Shown: in pieces, positions 56,018 through 64,000 of the stretch
Layout of the letters: each line of letters starts with the position of its first letter
How positions within the stretch are numbered: position 1 is the stretch's first letter
Source: Rhizobium sp.
GTDB taxonomy: Bacteria > Pseudomonadota > Alphaproteobacteria > Rhizobiales > Rhizobiaceae
Length of the DNA: 64,000 bases
Direction: 5' to 3'
NCBI GenBank assembly: GCA_019739215.1
Contig: JAHHDR010000017.1
Location: 95,530 to 159,529, forward strand
The notes under the pieces: model-generated
The model's database searches: none
What the model saw: only the letters and a program-made list of their open reading frames with translations
What the model was told of the DNA's origin: nothing
Program-made: the position numbers and the translations under genes

Positions 56018-56851
56018 TCAGACCTGATATTCGAAATCGTTCAGCCCGAGATTGTTGTCGAGGATATTGGAATCTTCGAACCTGGCGACGAGGACCAGCC
56101 CGCCGGCGTCCGTGCCGTTGGAGTCGAACCAGAGGTTCTGTGCGTCGTATTCGTAGATGAACTGGGCATGGGTGCCGTCAGCCGTTGCACTGGACGAGAT
56201 GCGAATCTCGTTGGAGTCCAGCGTATTGCCGAGGCCGAAGTCCGAGAGATCGATGAACAGCATGTCCTCGTCCTCGTTGAAATAGCGGACGACGTCGTAG
56301 CCCTGGCCATTCTGCAACCATGCGCGCGTGTTGCCAAAGTCCATCCTGAGTGTGTCGATGCCGGCGTCGCCGCGGATGCGGCCACCGTCGTCTGTCGACG
56401 TCTGACCGGCGCCGCCATAGATCACATCGGCGCCGGCGCCACCGAAGGCATCGCCGCCATCGCTGTTCTGCAGCCGGTCATCATAGGCACTGCCGATGAC
56501 GTTCTCGACCTTCTCATAGCTGTCGCCCGCCGCACCGTCGCCCGACTGGTTGGTGCCGAGATAGGCCATGACGCCGGTCGTGGAGGTGGAATAGTCGACC
56601 GTATCCCTGCCCTTGCCGCCGCGGAACGTGTCCGCGCCGAGGCCGCCATCCATCGTGTCGTTGCCCTTGCCGCCGAACAAGATGTCGTCGCCGTCGCCGC
56701 CGAACAGGAAGTCGTCGCCGACGCCGGCGTCAATGAAGTCATTGCCGGCCTCGCCGTAGAGCATGTCCTGGCCGCCCTTGCCGTAGATCATGTCGTCGTC
56801 GAGGCTGCCGTTGATGATGTTGTCGCTGCCGTTGCCCTTGTACTTAGCCAT
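56018..56851 (-). CDS. RTX-type calcium-binding protein (second)
   Basis: 277 residues. Tandem RTX nonapeptides at about 7-80 ([32 protein letters not shown]) are followed by a [17 protein letters not shown] segment typical of RTX spacer domains. A second short block ([13 protein letters not shown]) precedes a C-terminal beta-rich region ending [10 protein letters not shown], consistent with an uncleaved type I secretion signal. No catalytic domain is seen. The start at 56851 has AAGGA about 9 bases upstream. It shares the GGxGxD plan with the RTX protein 1.7 kb away but is not a close copy. Confidence 0.88.
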   Translation of the reverse strand: MAKYKGNGSDNIINGSLDDDMIYGKGGQDMLYGEAGNDFIDAGVGDDFLFGGDGDDILFGGKGNDTMDGGLGADTFRGGKGRDTVDYSTSTTGVMAYLGTNQSGDGAAGDSYEKVENVIGSAYDDRLQNSDGGDAFGGAGADVIYGGAGQTSTDDGGRIRGDAGIDTLRMDFGNTRAWLQNGQGYDVVRYFNEDEDMLFIDLSDFGLGNTLDSNEIRISSSATADGTHAQFIYEYDAQNLWFDSNGTDAGGLVLVARFEDSNILDNNLGLNDFEYQV

Positions 56852-56979
56852 TGTTCTGATTCCTTCGCTGTGTGATTGGCGGCGGCGCGGTGCTTGGGAG
56901 GACCGCCGCAGTTGATGAGCGAAGTATACGGTTGTGCCATCGTCGGTGTTGTTCCCCCGGGCACTGCGGTAGGACACAC

Positions 56980-56994
56980 CTGACGTTACGTCAG
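56980..56994. promoter_or_regulatory. Inverted repeat upstream of the second RTX gene
   Basis: CTGACGT-T-ACGTCAG is a perfect 7+1+7 inverted repeat about 130 bases before the RTX start. A related CTGACG-CCAA-CGTCAG lies over the RTX stop codon at 56006-56021. Candidate operator; the regulator is unknown. Confidence 0.4.
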
Positions 56995-57073
56995 ATCCAT
57001 CACATCATTGATATGGAAAGATTATTTAATGCGAATTCCCGGAAGACAGTACCTGCAAGCCGGGGGGCCGTTC

Positions 57074-59620
57074 TCAATCCTTGAACAGCGAGCGGATCGC
57101 CGACGAGAGTTCTTCGCCGGAATATGGTTTCCGGACAACCCGAACGTCTGAAAACTCCGGCGGAATGATCGAGCTGTCGCCATATCCGGTCGCAAAGACG
57201 AAGGGGATACCCTGTCGGCGTAACTCCCCGGCAACCTCGATCGAGGTACCGACTCCGAGGTTGACGTCAAGCACGGCGGCGGCGGGCCGGAACGTCTTGA
57301 GACGCGCCAAAGCCTCCGTTACCGAACCGACGGTCGCCACTTCACTGAAGCCGACCTCCGACAGCATCATTTCCGCGTCCATGGCGATCAGCATCTGGTC
57401 CTCGACCAGCAGCACGGGCACTTGGTCGGGTGACGTCAGCCTGCTGCCGAGATCCGGTTCGGCGGGCAGTTCGATCAGTGCGGCCTGCGGCAATGCCTGC
57501 AGCGCCGAAGCAAGGTTGCGCGCAGGGATGACGAAAGTGGCCCGCAAGCCCTCGGTTTCGTAGTCGAGGCGGCTCTGGCCACCGAGGTCGTGGGGAATAC
57601 TGCGGCCGATCAGGACGGAGCCGAAGCCACGGCGGGTGGGCGGTGCAGCCCGTGGGCCTCCGCTCTCCTGCCAGACGAGTTCGCAGTCACCGGCGTCATT
57701 GAGCTTCCAACGCACAGTCAGGCGCCCCTCGGGAACGGAAAGCGCACCGTATTTCGCGGCGTTTGTCGCCAGTTCGTGGAAGACCAGCGCGAGGACCGAA
57801 AAGCCCGTCGTATCCACCCAGACCGCGGGTCCCACGAGGTCGATGGCGCCGACCTGTTCGCCATAGGGACGCAATTCCGCCTTCAGGAGGTCGCGAAGGA
57901 AGCCGCCGCCGTCTCCGCGCACGACCTGGTCATGGGCCACGGCCAGCGCCTCGATTCTCCCGCGAAGCACCGCGAGATACTCCTCGATGGTCCGGCCCGG
58001 CGGGCTCGCCTGTCCGACCAGCGACTTGATCACGGCAAGGATGTTCTTGACCCGATGATTGAGTTCCTCGTTGAGCATGCGCTGACGCAAGTCGGCCCTG
58101 CCGCGCTCGTCCGACATCACCTCGTTGTGGCGCAGTACCACCTCGACAAGCGCCGACCGTGCCGCTTCCGCAGCCTCAAGGTCCACGTCGCTCCAAGGCC
58201 GCGACTGGTTCTTCACCGTCTCCTTCCAGATCGCAAAGCTCTTTCGCGGGGTCAACCGATCGCCAAGCGGGCCGCTTGCGTAGGTCTTCCGCGGATTGCC
58301 GGCCCAGTTCAGCGTGTGCTCGAATTCCTTGCGGAAGAAGAAGAGGTAGTCCCTGCGGCGCTGCGAAAGCGGAATCGCCAGCACGCCGCTTGCCTCGGGG
58401 CAATAGGCAGCAGCCTGGGGATGCTCGGCACAGAGACTGTGGCTTGCCCAGATACGTCCCTCGCCCTTTTCGGCGAGATGATCGAGCAGTTCCGGCACGG
58501 ACGCAGCCGGCGGCGTCGAGCCCAGCGCATTCCATTTGCCATCGATCCACAGCCCGACACCGTCACAATCGATCATCGATGCGAATTCCTGCATCGAGTC
58601 CGCCAAGAGTTCCGGGACGCTCTCCTGACGGGACGACGCCTTCAGGATCTGGTCGAGCGCCGCGCGGGCGGCCGACGCAGTGGCGATGCGGCTTTTCTGC
58701 CGCATCAGGTCGAGCCGGATCGACAGGAACTCGCCGAACATCTCGATCGCGGCGCGCTCGGCCATGTCTATGTGCTTGGGTGCATAATGATGGCAGGCCA
58801 CCATCCCCCACAATTCGCCATCGATCACCAGCGAGATCGACATCGAGGCCGAGACGCCCATGTTGCGAAGATATTCGCAATGAATGGGCGAGACGCTGCG
58901 CAGATGTGCGTGCGACAGGTCCAGCGGATTGCCGGCGGCGTCATCCTCCGGCACGATCGGCACGCGTTCGCCGTCCGAATCCATGATGATGCGGATCGTG
59001 TTGCGCAGATAAAGCGCGCGCGCCTGCTGCGGGATGTCGCTGGCCGGAAAATACTGGCCGAGGAAGCTCTCCAGATTGCCGTTCTTGGCCTCGTTGATGA
59101 CCTGACCGGAGCCGTCGGGCTCGAAACGGTAGACCATGACGCGGTCATAGCCGAGCACGGCCCGCACCAGGCGCGCGGTCTCGCGGGTGAGTTCGTCGAG
59201 CGTTGTCGCCCGCATCGCGCGCGCGATCACCGTGCGGACGATGTTGAGGGGATGGCCCCGCCCGCGACGCGGTTGCTCGAATTCGACGATCACCTCCGAG
59301 CCCGCCCGGTGCACGGCGGTGTCGAAGTTCCGGTCACCGATCTCAAGGCCGAAATGCAGCGCTGGGCGCCGCTCGAGCGCGGCATGCGACAATGCGTTGC
59401 GAAGCGCGTGCGTGGCCTCAAACCCGACCATCTCTTCGACTGTCGCGCCGTTGAGCGGCAGCGCGTGGTCGAGACGCAGCATGGAATGGACATTGGCAGA
59501 GTGGCGGGTGATTCGGGTGAGACTGGCATCGCAGGCAATCAGGGCGCCATGCGCCTGGATCGTGCCAGGGATGTGGATCGGTTCGCGATCGCAATTGGTG
59601 AGATCAACAGGCGCGTTCAC
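57074..59620 (-). CDS. bphP: Bacteriophytochrome hybrid HWE histidine kinase (Agp2-like)
   Basis: Red/far-red light sensor, about 848 residues. The start is taken as GTG 59620, which puts the biliverdin-binding Cys at residue 10 (VDLTNCDREPIHIPG), close to Cys13 of Agrobacterium Agp2. PAS is followed by GAF with FPASDIPQQARALYLRN and HLRSVSPIHCEYLRNMG (chromophore His/Asp), PHY with tongue PRKSFAIWKETVKNQSRPWS, an HWE kinase (NEELNHRVKNILAVIKSLVG with the phospho-His, HELATNAAKYGAL and VWQESGG) and a receiver domain (LLVEDQMLI, AAVLDVNLGVG, FATGYGD, KPYSGEEL). The upstream heme oxygenase makes its chromophore. The HWE-plus-receiver plan is that of Agp2, a bathy (Pfr ground state) phytochrome. 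Confidence 0.92.
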   Translation of the reverse strand: MNAPVDLTNCDREPIHIPGTIQAHGALIACDASLTRITRHSANVHSMLRLDHALPLNGATVEEMVGFEATHALRNALSHAALERRPALHFGLEIGDRNFDTAVHRAGSEVIVEFEQPRRGRGHPLNIVRTVIARAMRATTLDELTRETARLVRAVLGYDRVMVYRFEPDGSGQVINEAKNGNLESFLGQYFPASDIPQQARALYLRNTIRIIMDSDGERVPIVPEDDAAGNPLDLSHAHLRSVSPIHCEYLRNMGVSASMSISLVIDGELWGMVACHHYAPKHIDMAERAAIEMFGEFLSIRLDLMRQKSRIATASAARAALDQILKASSRQESVPELLADSMQEFASMIDCDGVGLWIDGKWNALGSTPPAASVPELLDHLAEKGEGRIWASHSLCAEHPQAAAYCPEASGVLAIPLSQRRRDYLFFFRKEFEHTLNWAGNPRKTYASGPLGDRLTPRKSFAIWKETVKNQSRPWSDVDLEAAEAARSALVEVVLRHNEVMSDERGRADLRQRMLNEELNHRVKNILAVIKSLVGQASPPGRTIEEYLAVLRGRIEALAVAHDQVVRGDGGGFLRDLLKAELRPYGEQVGAIDLVGPAVWVDTTGFSVLALVFHELATNAAKYGALSVPEGRLTVRWKLNDAGDCELVWQESGGPRAAPPTRRGFGSVLIGRSIPHDLGGQSRLDYETEGLRATFVIPARNLASALQALPQAALIELPAEPDLGSRLTSPDQVPVLLVEDQMLIAMDAEMMLSEVGFSEVATVGSVTEALARLKTFRPAAAVLDVNLGVGTSIEVAGELRRQGIPFVFATGYGDSSIIPPEFSDVRVVRKPYSGEELSSAIRSLFKD

Positions 59621-60170
59621 GGCAATCCACCCCGCTGAATGCTTCGATTGCCGCTGCAAAAGTCATGCGCGATGCGCGAGCGGCCCGCTCCAGGCCGGCG
59701 GGCGAGAGGCCGTCGATCATCGTCACGAGGCGAGCCCACGCGCCAGGCCGCGAGGCCTGTGCCGCCAGGTGCCGCGCGCCGCGTTCGGGCGACAGACCGA
59801 GAGCAACGGCGCGACGCATCAGGACACGGGCGCCGAGCGACGACCCCTCGAGCACATAGAAGACGCCGAGAATGCTGTCATCGTCCGTGGGAGGATCGAA
59901 CGTCGGGAGGCGCGAGGGAAGCCGTCCGCCAAGATCCATGATGTCATCGGCGAGTTCCCTGTGAATCAGGCCCGGGCGCCAGCCCTGCTGTCCCTCGTCA
60001 ATATTGGCGCCGGACAGTGATGCCTCAACGCCGCCGCGAAACGCCGCCATGCCCTCGAGATAACGGACATAGCTGGCGAGATCGCGGAACTCGCCGACCA
60101 GATCGTCCAATTGCTGATGGTTCTCCCGGGTCATTTCCCGAAGAGCGAACCTGTTCCCCGCCTCGTTCAT
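59604..60170 (-). CDS. bphO: Heme oxygenase (BphO-type)
   Basis: Opens heme to biliverdin IXa, CO and iron, supplying chromophore for the phytochrome. 188 residues of helical heme-oxygenase fold: LREMTRENHQQLDDLV carries the proximal His near residue 17; FYVLEGSSLGARVLMRRA is the distal-helix Gly-rich region of the BphO group. Its stop lies inside the start region of bphP (overlap about 17 bases with GTG 59620), so the two are co-translated. A 20-base perfect palindrome lies 77 bases upstream of its start. Confidence 0.9.
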   Translation of the reverse strand: MNEAGNRFALREMTRENHQQLDDLVGEFRDLASYVRYLEGMAAFRGGVEASLSGANIDEGQQGWRPGLIHRELADDIMDLGGRLPSRLPTFDPPTDDDSILGVFYVLEGSSLGARVLMRRAVALGLSPERGARHLAAQASRPGAWARLVTMIDGLSPAGLERAARASRMTFAAAIEAFSGVDCRERAC

Positions 60171-60246
60171 CCAATGTCCCGATAACAGTATCCCGCCGTA
60201 GCCTTAAATGGAGATACCCGTTCCTGGGTTCCATAGAAAACTCGGC

Positions 60247-60266
60247 TTTGTGCGATATCGCACAAA
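60247..60266. promoter_or_regulatory. 20-base perfect palindrome upstream of bphO
   Basis: TTTGTGCGAT is followed directly by ATCGCACAAA. The half-site layout TGTGC-N6-GCACA parallels CRP/FNR-family operators (TGTGA-N6-TCACA). It lies between the bphO promoter region and the terminator of the L,D-transpeptidase gene. Confidence 0.55.
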
Positions 60267-60294
60267 ATAAGCCGCCCGGACAGCCGGGCGGCTT
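60264..60294 (-). terminator. Rho-independent terminator of the L,D-transpeptidase gene
   Basis: GCCGCCCGG (60271-60279) and CCGGGCGGC (60284-60292) form a perfect 9-base stem with a 4-base loop. On the minus strand TTATTTTG follows. It begins 27 bases after the transpeptidase stop. Confidence 0.88.
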
Positions 60295-60318
60295 TGAAGC
60301 GCATTCATGGTCTCGCGA

Positions 60319-61624
60319 TCAGTTGTCGGCAACCACCGGTTCCTGGTTGAGGCCGGTCTGCAGGGCCAGTTCCTGGGCGCCGTCCATCTGATAGATGTCG
60401 TCGCGGAACTGGACGATCCGGTCCTTCGCCGACCAGGCCGTCACGTATTTGAAGTAGATCGGGATCTCGACGGCAATGTCGATCGGCGTGTTGACGCCCG
60501 AACGGATCGTCGCTTCCATCTGCTGGCGGTTCCAGCCTGGCGTGTCGCGCAGAATCCAGGTGGTCAGGTCGCGGATGTTCTGGCAGCGCACGCAACCGGA
60601 GGACTCGAACCGCAACAGCTTGTTGAAGAGGCCCTGCTGGGGCGTGTCGTGCATATAGGTCGCGTGTTCATTGTGGAAGTTGATCTTGACCGCGCCCTGG
60701 GCGTTGATCTTGCCGGGGTCCTGCCGGAACATCAGATTGGGTGCCTTTTCGGCATTCCAGTCAATGGTCTTCGGATCAACCTCGGTACCCTTGGCGTCGA
60801 ACAGGCGGATCTGGTTGTCGGCAAGGTAATTGGGATCCTTGCGCATCAGCGGAACGATGTCCTTCTCGATGATCGAGCGCGGCGCCGTCCAATAGGGATT
60901 GAGCATGACGTTGTAGATCTTGGAGTCCAGGATCGGCGTCGGACGGGTGATGCGCCCGACCACGGCCGTGTGGCGCGACACGACGCGGTTGTTCTCCACG
61001 GCCTCGATATAGGCGCCGGGAATATTGACCATCACGTAGCGCTGGCCAAGATCGGTGGTGATCGCGTTGACCCGCTCGAGGTTGGTGCGCAACTGCATGA
61101 GCCGCGTGTCCGCCGGAACGTTGAGCGAATCCATCGTGTACTTGCCGATCACGCCGTCGAGCGGCAGGCCGTGCCGGGCCTGGAAGCGCTTGACCGCTTC
61201 CTCGACCAGCGAGTCGTAGGACGAGGAGAGGCCGGCCGAACGCGACAGGTCGCCGGAGATGACCAGACGCTTGCGAAGGTCGATGATCGCCGGGTCGTTC
61301 ATGCCGATCTTCAGCTTGACCGCGGTGTTGACCCGCGGCCAGCCGCCATTGGCGGACGATCGATTCGTAGTCGAGGATGGCCTGCTGCAGGTTGGCCGTT
61401 GCGCCGGAGCCGAAGATCGGATTGCGGGTCGACACGGCGGCAGCCGTGCGCGATGCCTTGGCGTCGAACTGGTCGTCCCAGTTGCCCCGGCGGGGCGCGT
61501 TGATGATCTCGTCCATCGCGACCTCGCCAAGCGCGGCACTGGAAACAGCGGCGGCGCCGGCGGCGGCGGCCGATGTCAGGAACGTCCTGCGCGAAAGAGA
61601 AGAAATACGGTCTCGACCAGACAT
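60319..61624 (-). pseudogene. Tat-exported L,D-transpeptidase (YcbB-like), one frameshift (probable sequence error)
   Basis: About 434 codons. A twin-arginine signal (SLSRRTFLTSAAAAGAAAVS) is followed by a linker, a peptidoglycan-binding domain (VEEAVKRFQARHGLPLDGVI) and a YkuD catalytic domain with VMVNIPGAYIEAVENNRVV, MLNPYWTAPRSIIEKDI, HDTPQQGLFN and the nucleophile Cys in RFESSGCVRCQNI. One extra base near 61354 breaks the frame after DYESIV; removing it restores ANGGWPRVNTAVKLKIGMND. The enzyme should form 3-3 crosslinks in peptidoglycan, which are abundant in polar-growing Rhizobiales. ATG 61624 starts MSGRDR. Confidence 0.92.
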
Positions 61625-61854
61625 GCGCTCTGCCTTCCTAAATTGACCCGGCATTCCAATGTGGCTTGCCCCTAGCACGAACGTGGTTAAGGAAACATCG
61701 CACGATGCTCATAATGTCGTGAACGGCCCACCACTGCAACTCCGGACGGCGCAGCGGGCCGACAATGCCCCGCCCGACGACCGGATGGCCGAGGTGTCAC
61801 AACAATGTGGCTGTTTTGTGCATCCGCCAGGGCTTCCAGACGCCGGCCACGAAC

Positions 61855-62441
61855 TCATTGCGCGACGCGAAACCTGACATAGTCGCGCCGTTCTGCGAGC
61901 CGGCTTGTGGTTGGCGCCGAACCATGCGGAAATCTTCGCCGCCTGCTCCATCGTGTCGAGCCGGACTTTGGTCGTGCCGGCCCCCGCGGGGCAAGGGTTC
62001 GCCCTTGAAGATCTCCTCAAGCCAGCCATCGTCGGAGATGCTGCTCATCATGTAATAGCTGCCATCGCTGATGGTGACGAAGGCAAGGCCGCTTTCGTTG
62101 AGCGACGGCCTGAGGTCGCCGATCATCTGCGAGAAGCGGATCATATAGTCATTCTCGCCCATCCTGCGGGCCTGCACCATCAACCGGTTCGGTGTGCCGT
62201 CATCGAGGGTGACGGCATAGCGTATCGCGCCAGCCTGCCGCTCCGGCGTCAACGTGGCGAAAGGCTTGTACGCACCCGTCTCGCTGTCAAGGGTCTCGAG
62301 CCTGAACGGGCGGTCCGAGGGGAACCCCAACATGGCGTCGCCCGAGGCGGTCGGGTCGGGCATGATGATGTCGGATTCGATCGTGCAGCCGGCGGCGAGC
62401 AGGAGGGTGGCCACTGCAAACAGGGTCTTCAGCATTCTCAT
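61855..62441 (-). pseudogene. Lipoprotein of unknown function, frameshifted near its C-terminus
   Basis: About 194 codons. The lipoprotein signal (MLKTLFAVATLLLAAGC) is followed by IESDIIMPDP and a domain with FRLETLDSETGAYKPFATLT and GENDYMIRFSQMIGDLRPSL. After EEIFKGEPLP an extra C (CCCC near 61988) shifts the frame; AGAGTTKVRLDTMEQAAKIS continues, and a second extra base near 61900 would restore an end LAERRDYVRFRVAQ before TGA at 61855-61857. ATG 62441 has GGAG 6 bases upstream. No family is recognised; the small conserved end suggests a real gene. Confidence 0.65.
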
Positions 62442-62572
62442 GGACGTCTCCGGGCGCGCCATTCTCCAGGACACTGCCGTCCCCAGCGCGATATTGCTGG
62501 CAAGACGTTTGGCGGGGGCGATTTCATCCGGCCGTCCTACGCAACCGGGCATCGATTGCCAATGTTCTTTCT

Positions 62573-62860
62573 ATGTTCCAATTTGCTTCCATGGCCGGCG
62601 TGATCGACACATTGGGAAAGGCGGGGCGACACCGGATGCTGGTGGTGGCCGAATGCCGGCGCTGCGGACGCCGGGCGCAGTTCTATGCGGAGGAACTGGC
62701 GGTATTCTATGGACGCGGGCGCGATCCCGCCACGCTCAGGTTCCGCTGCAAGCCCTGCGAAAGCACGAACTGCCGGATCACCGTGGCCGAACAAAGCTTC
62801 GAGCGCAGCCACGAAACGATCGTCTGGCGCCCCGTGCGCGTGACGAAGACGAGTTCTTGA
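62573..62860 (+). CDS. Small zinc-ribbon-like protein
   Basis: 95 residues containing CRRCGRRAQFYAEELAVFYG and, 34 residues after the first pair, CKPCESTNC, a two-knuckle Cys arrangement likely to bind one zinc. The rest is basic. Such proteins in Rhizobiales are unnamed; nucleic-acid binding is possible but unproven. The start may instead be ATG 62636 (MLVVAECRRCG), which has a G-rich stretch upstream. Divergent from the lipoprotein gene. Confidence 0.6.
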   Translation: MFQFASMAGVIDTLGKAGRHRMLVVAECRRCGRRAQFYAEELAVFYGRGRDPATLRFRCKPCESTNCRITVAEQSFERSHETIVWRPVRVTKTSS

Positions 62861-62891
62861 AGAAGACGGGCAGGTGAAGAAGCCAATGAAG

Positions 62892-63248
62892 CTACATACT
62901 GGCGTCGACCATCCTGCAGGCGCGCAGGACGGCATCGACCTCGGCCAGCAGTTCGCGCCGGCGGGCGAGGCGATTCTCGGTGATGCGCGTCAGCACTTCG
63001 GCCGGAAGATCGTTGACGACGTCAGCGGTCGCCTCGTTTTCGGCGATGTCGAGCAGGAGATTGCGCATCACGGCATTGGCTTCGCCAAGATCCAGGACCT
63101 CTGCCGCGAGCGCCTCGCGCCCGGAGGCGAGCTTGCGGGTGACGATGGCCTCTATCTCATGCTCCACCAGGCGCGTCTTGGCGGCGATAAGACCGAATAC
63201 CGCAAATGTGAGGACCACCACGCAGGCGACAAGAACCAGGACAAGCAT
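62892..63248 (-). CDS. Small membrane-anchored helical protein
   Basis: 118 residues. One N-terminal transmembrane helix (LVLVLVACVVVLTFAVFGLI) is followed by about 90 residues of charged helix with heptad-like spacing (VEHEIEAIVTRKLASGREAL, LTRITENRLARRRELLAEVD). A signal-anchor with a coiled-coil tail is likely. No known domain. ATG 63248 has AAAGG upstream. It converges on the zinc-ribbon gene. Confidence 0.6.
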   Translation of the reverse strand: MLVLVLVACVVVLTFAVFGLIAAKTRLVEHEIEAIVTRKLASGREALAAEVLDLGEANAVMRNLLLDIAENEATADVVNDLPAEVLTRITENRLARRRELLAEVDAVLRACRMVDASM

Positions 63249-63376
63249 CGAACAGCACCTTTCCGAACCTGATGACAATGTCGGGCTTCGGGCAGCGAAA
63301 TTCAATGACCTTTATCAGAAAGGACCTTTATCACAGAGCGGCGCCAAGGCGGTCCCGGCATCCCCCACCGCTACCG

Positions 63377-63628
63377 CTACCGAAGCCGCCGGAAATCGAC
63401 CCGGATGACGTTGCCGCCGCCGACATCGGCTGCAGTGTCCGCCGGCGAGCCGACTGCCTCCACTTCGTTGACCGGTTGTGCAGCACCGATGTGGGCTGCC
63501 TGCGCGTCGACCTGCGTCCGGAGATCGGAGACCTTTCGATGAAGCTGCGCCACCAGCTTCCTGTAATAGGCCACGATTTCCTGATGCTCGCCGCGCGTGA
63601 TGTACCGCTCGTCAAACCATTGTGTCAT
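63377..63628 (-). CDS. Small coiled-coil protein of unknown function
   Basis: 83 residues. MTQWFDERYITRGEHQEIVA is followed by YYRKLVAQLHRKVSDLRTQV, a likely coiled coil, and a low-complexity Ala/Val/Gly tail ending VIRVDFRRLR. The basic end and helical middle are seen in many small Rhizobiales proteins without assigned role. The start could be 18 bases earlier (63646). It is head-to-head with a doubtful Cys-containing reading frame on the other strand. Confidence 0.5.
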   Translation of the reverse strand: MTQWFDERYITRGEHQEIVAYYRKLVAQLHRKVSDLRTQVDAQAAHIGAAQPVNEVEAVGSPADTAADVGGGNVIRVDFRRLR

Positions 63629-63845
63629 GTCACTCACTCGCCTCATGCAAGCGCTGAACGTGACACTACCAGTTCCCGTTCCCCGGCAGGCGAACTGGCG
63701 GAAAGATTGGCTAACGGCGCCCTACCGCCTGTGCCGATGTGGGACTGAGTTCCGGCCGGCGGCGACATACGATTTTTGTTGGAACCATCTCCGCACCGAT
63801 CAGTTTCTGGTGCACGACTGCGGTCTCAACCGTCCCCCCGATTGA
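63627..63845 (+). CDS. Possible small Cys/His-containing protein
   Basis: 72 residues from ATG 63627. The second half (YRLCRCGTEFRPAATYDFCW, then NHLRTDQFLVHDCG) has a zinc-knuckle-like Cys/His spacing that is unusual for chance translation. A strong terminator follows 50 bases later on the same strand. Against it, the start overlaps the start of the minus-strand gene and there is no clear ribosome site. Confidence 0.35.
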   Translation: MSLTRLMQALNVTLPVPVPRQANWRKDWLTAPYRLCRCGTEFRPAATYDFCWNHLRTDQFLVHDCGLNRPPD

Positions 63846-63895
63846 CCGCAGCATGGCATCCGCCCCCCGCCCCTTGGATGCCTCCAGTCAAAGAG

Positions 63896-63928
63896 CCCGA
63901 CGCCCTCCCCTGAGCGTCGGGTTTTTTT
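63896..63928 (+). terminator. Rho-independent terminator
   Basis: CCCGACGC (63896-63903) pairs with GCGTCGGG (63914-63921) over CTCCCCTGA plus one base, followed by seven T. It ends a plus-strand transcript, possibly that of the small Cys/His frame. Confidence 0.9.
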
Positions 63929-64000
63929 CGTGTCGGAGCCAGGGCTTCTGCGGCGTTCAGTCACGATGAGCTCGAAACTCTTATGGTTTCGTTTTGCTCC

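Noticed and set aside
57590..59638. Open frame of more than 680 codons antisense to the phytochrome gene
   Set aside because: The minus-strand frame has clear PAS-GAF-PHY-kinase-receiver motifs. The plus-strand translation is rich in Arg, Gly, Asp and His, as expected from the complement of GC-rich coding DNA, and has no domain.

Overview
The window is high-GC alphaproteobacterial chromosome, most likely from Rhizobiaceae or a close relative in Hyphomicrobiales (Rhizobiales). The evidence is the gene content and order: recA-alaS, cckA with a FliO-like partner, rplM-rpsI with speB, argC, ctaA and a DUF2842 gene, the run bamE / cytochrome chaperone / DUF177 / plsX / fabH / ihfA / merR / tRNA-Pro, the run glyA...nrdR-ribD-ribE...ribH-nusB-hppA, and a LexA box of alphaproteobacterial type at recA. 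This is almost entirely core chromosome. I see no insertion sequence, prophage, integron or CRISPR array.

Layout. 1-5.4 kb: a membrane diguanylate cyclase, alaS (open only if many single-base indels are corrected) and recA, all on the minus strand. 5.6-13.6 kb: pseudouridine kinase and glycosidase, a DUF924 gene, the cell-cycle kinase cckA, a FliO-like membrane protein, a divergent PfkB kinase and a CoA-binding protein. 13.6-23.1 kb: small metabolic genes, an EamA transporter, a thioesterase, the rplM-rpsI operon with its promoter, leader hairpin and terminator, a PAS-PAS-GGDEF protein, agmatinase, argC, heme A synthase and DUF2842. 23.1-32.9 kb: a polysaccharide cluster (CelD-like acetyltransferase, Wzc-like chain-length protein with degenerate kinase motifs, Wza-like lipoprotein, two GT4 transferases, a priming glycosyl-1-phosphate transferase and an O-antigen ligase/polymerase-like protein) resembling the unipolar polysaccharide (upp) cluster of Agrobacterium.

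33.0-43.4 kb: tRNA-Pro(GGG), two divergent DUF982 genes, merR, ihfA, fabH, plsX, DUF177, the bc1 chaperone, bamE, hppA, an MFS transporter, nusB and ribH. 43.5-48.5 kb: a phosphonate cassette, phnDCE divergent from phnM and a GntR/PhnF-like regulator, with a PHO-box-like element and a PhnF-type operator in the shared intergenic region. No C-P lyase core genes are present. 48.5-56.9 kb: a Stf0 sulfotransferase, ribE, ribD, nrdR, an MGDG-synthase-like glycosyltransferase, and two RTX calcium-binding proteins on either side of glyA. 57-60.2 kb: a heme oxygenase and bacteriophytochrome hybrid kinase pair. 60.3-64 kb: a Tat-exported L,D-transpeptidase, a lipoprotein and several small proteins.

Quality caveat: alaS, hppA, ribD, the phnF-like regulator, the sulfotransferase, the L,D-transpeptidase and one lipoprotein contain frameshifts. 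Where I reconstructed the reading frame, most are one extra base, often in a short homopolymer. Several of these genes are normally essential, so I read the frameshifts as probable consensus errors and not as gene decay.
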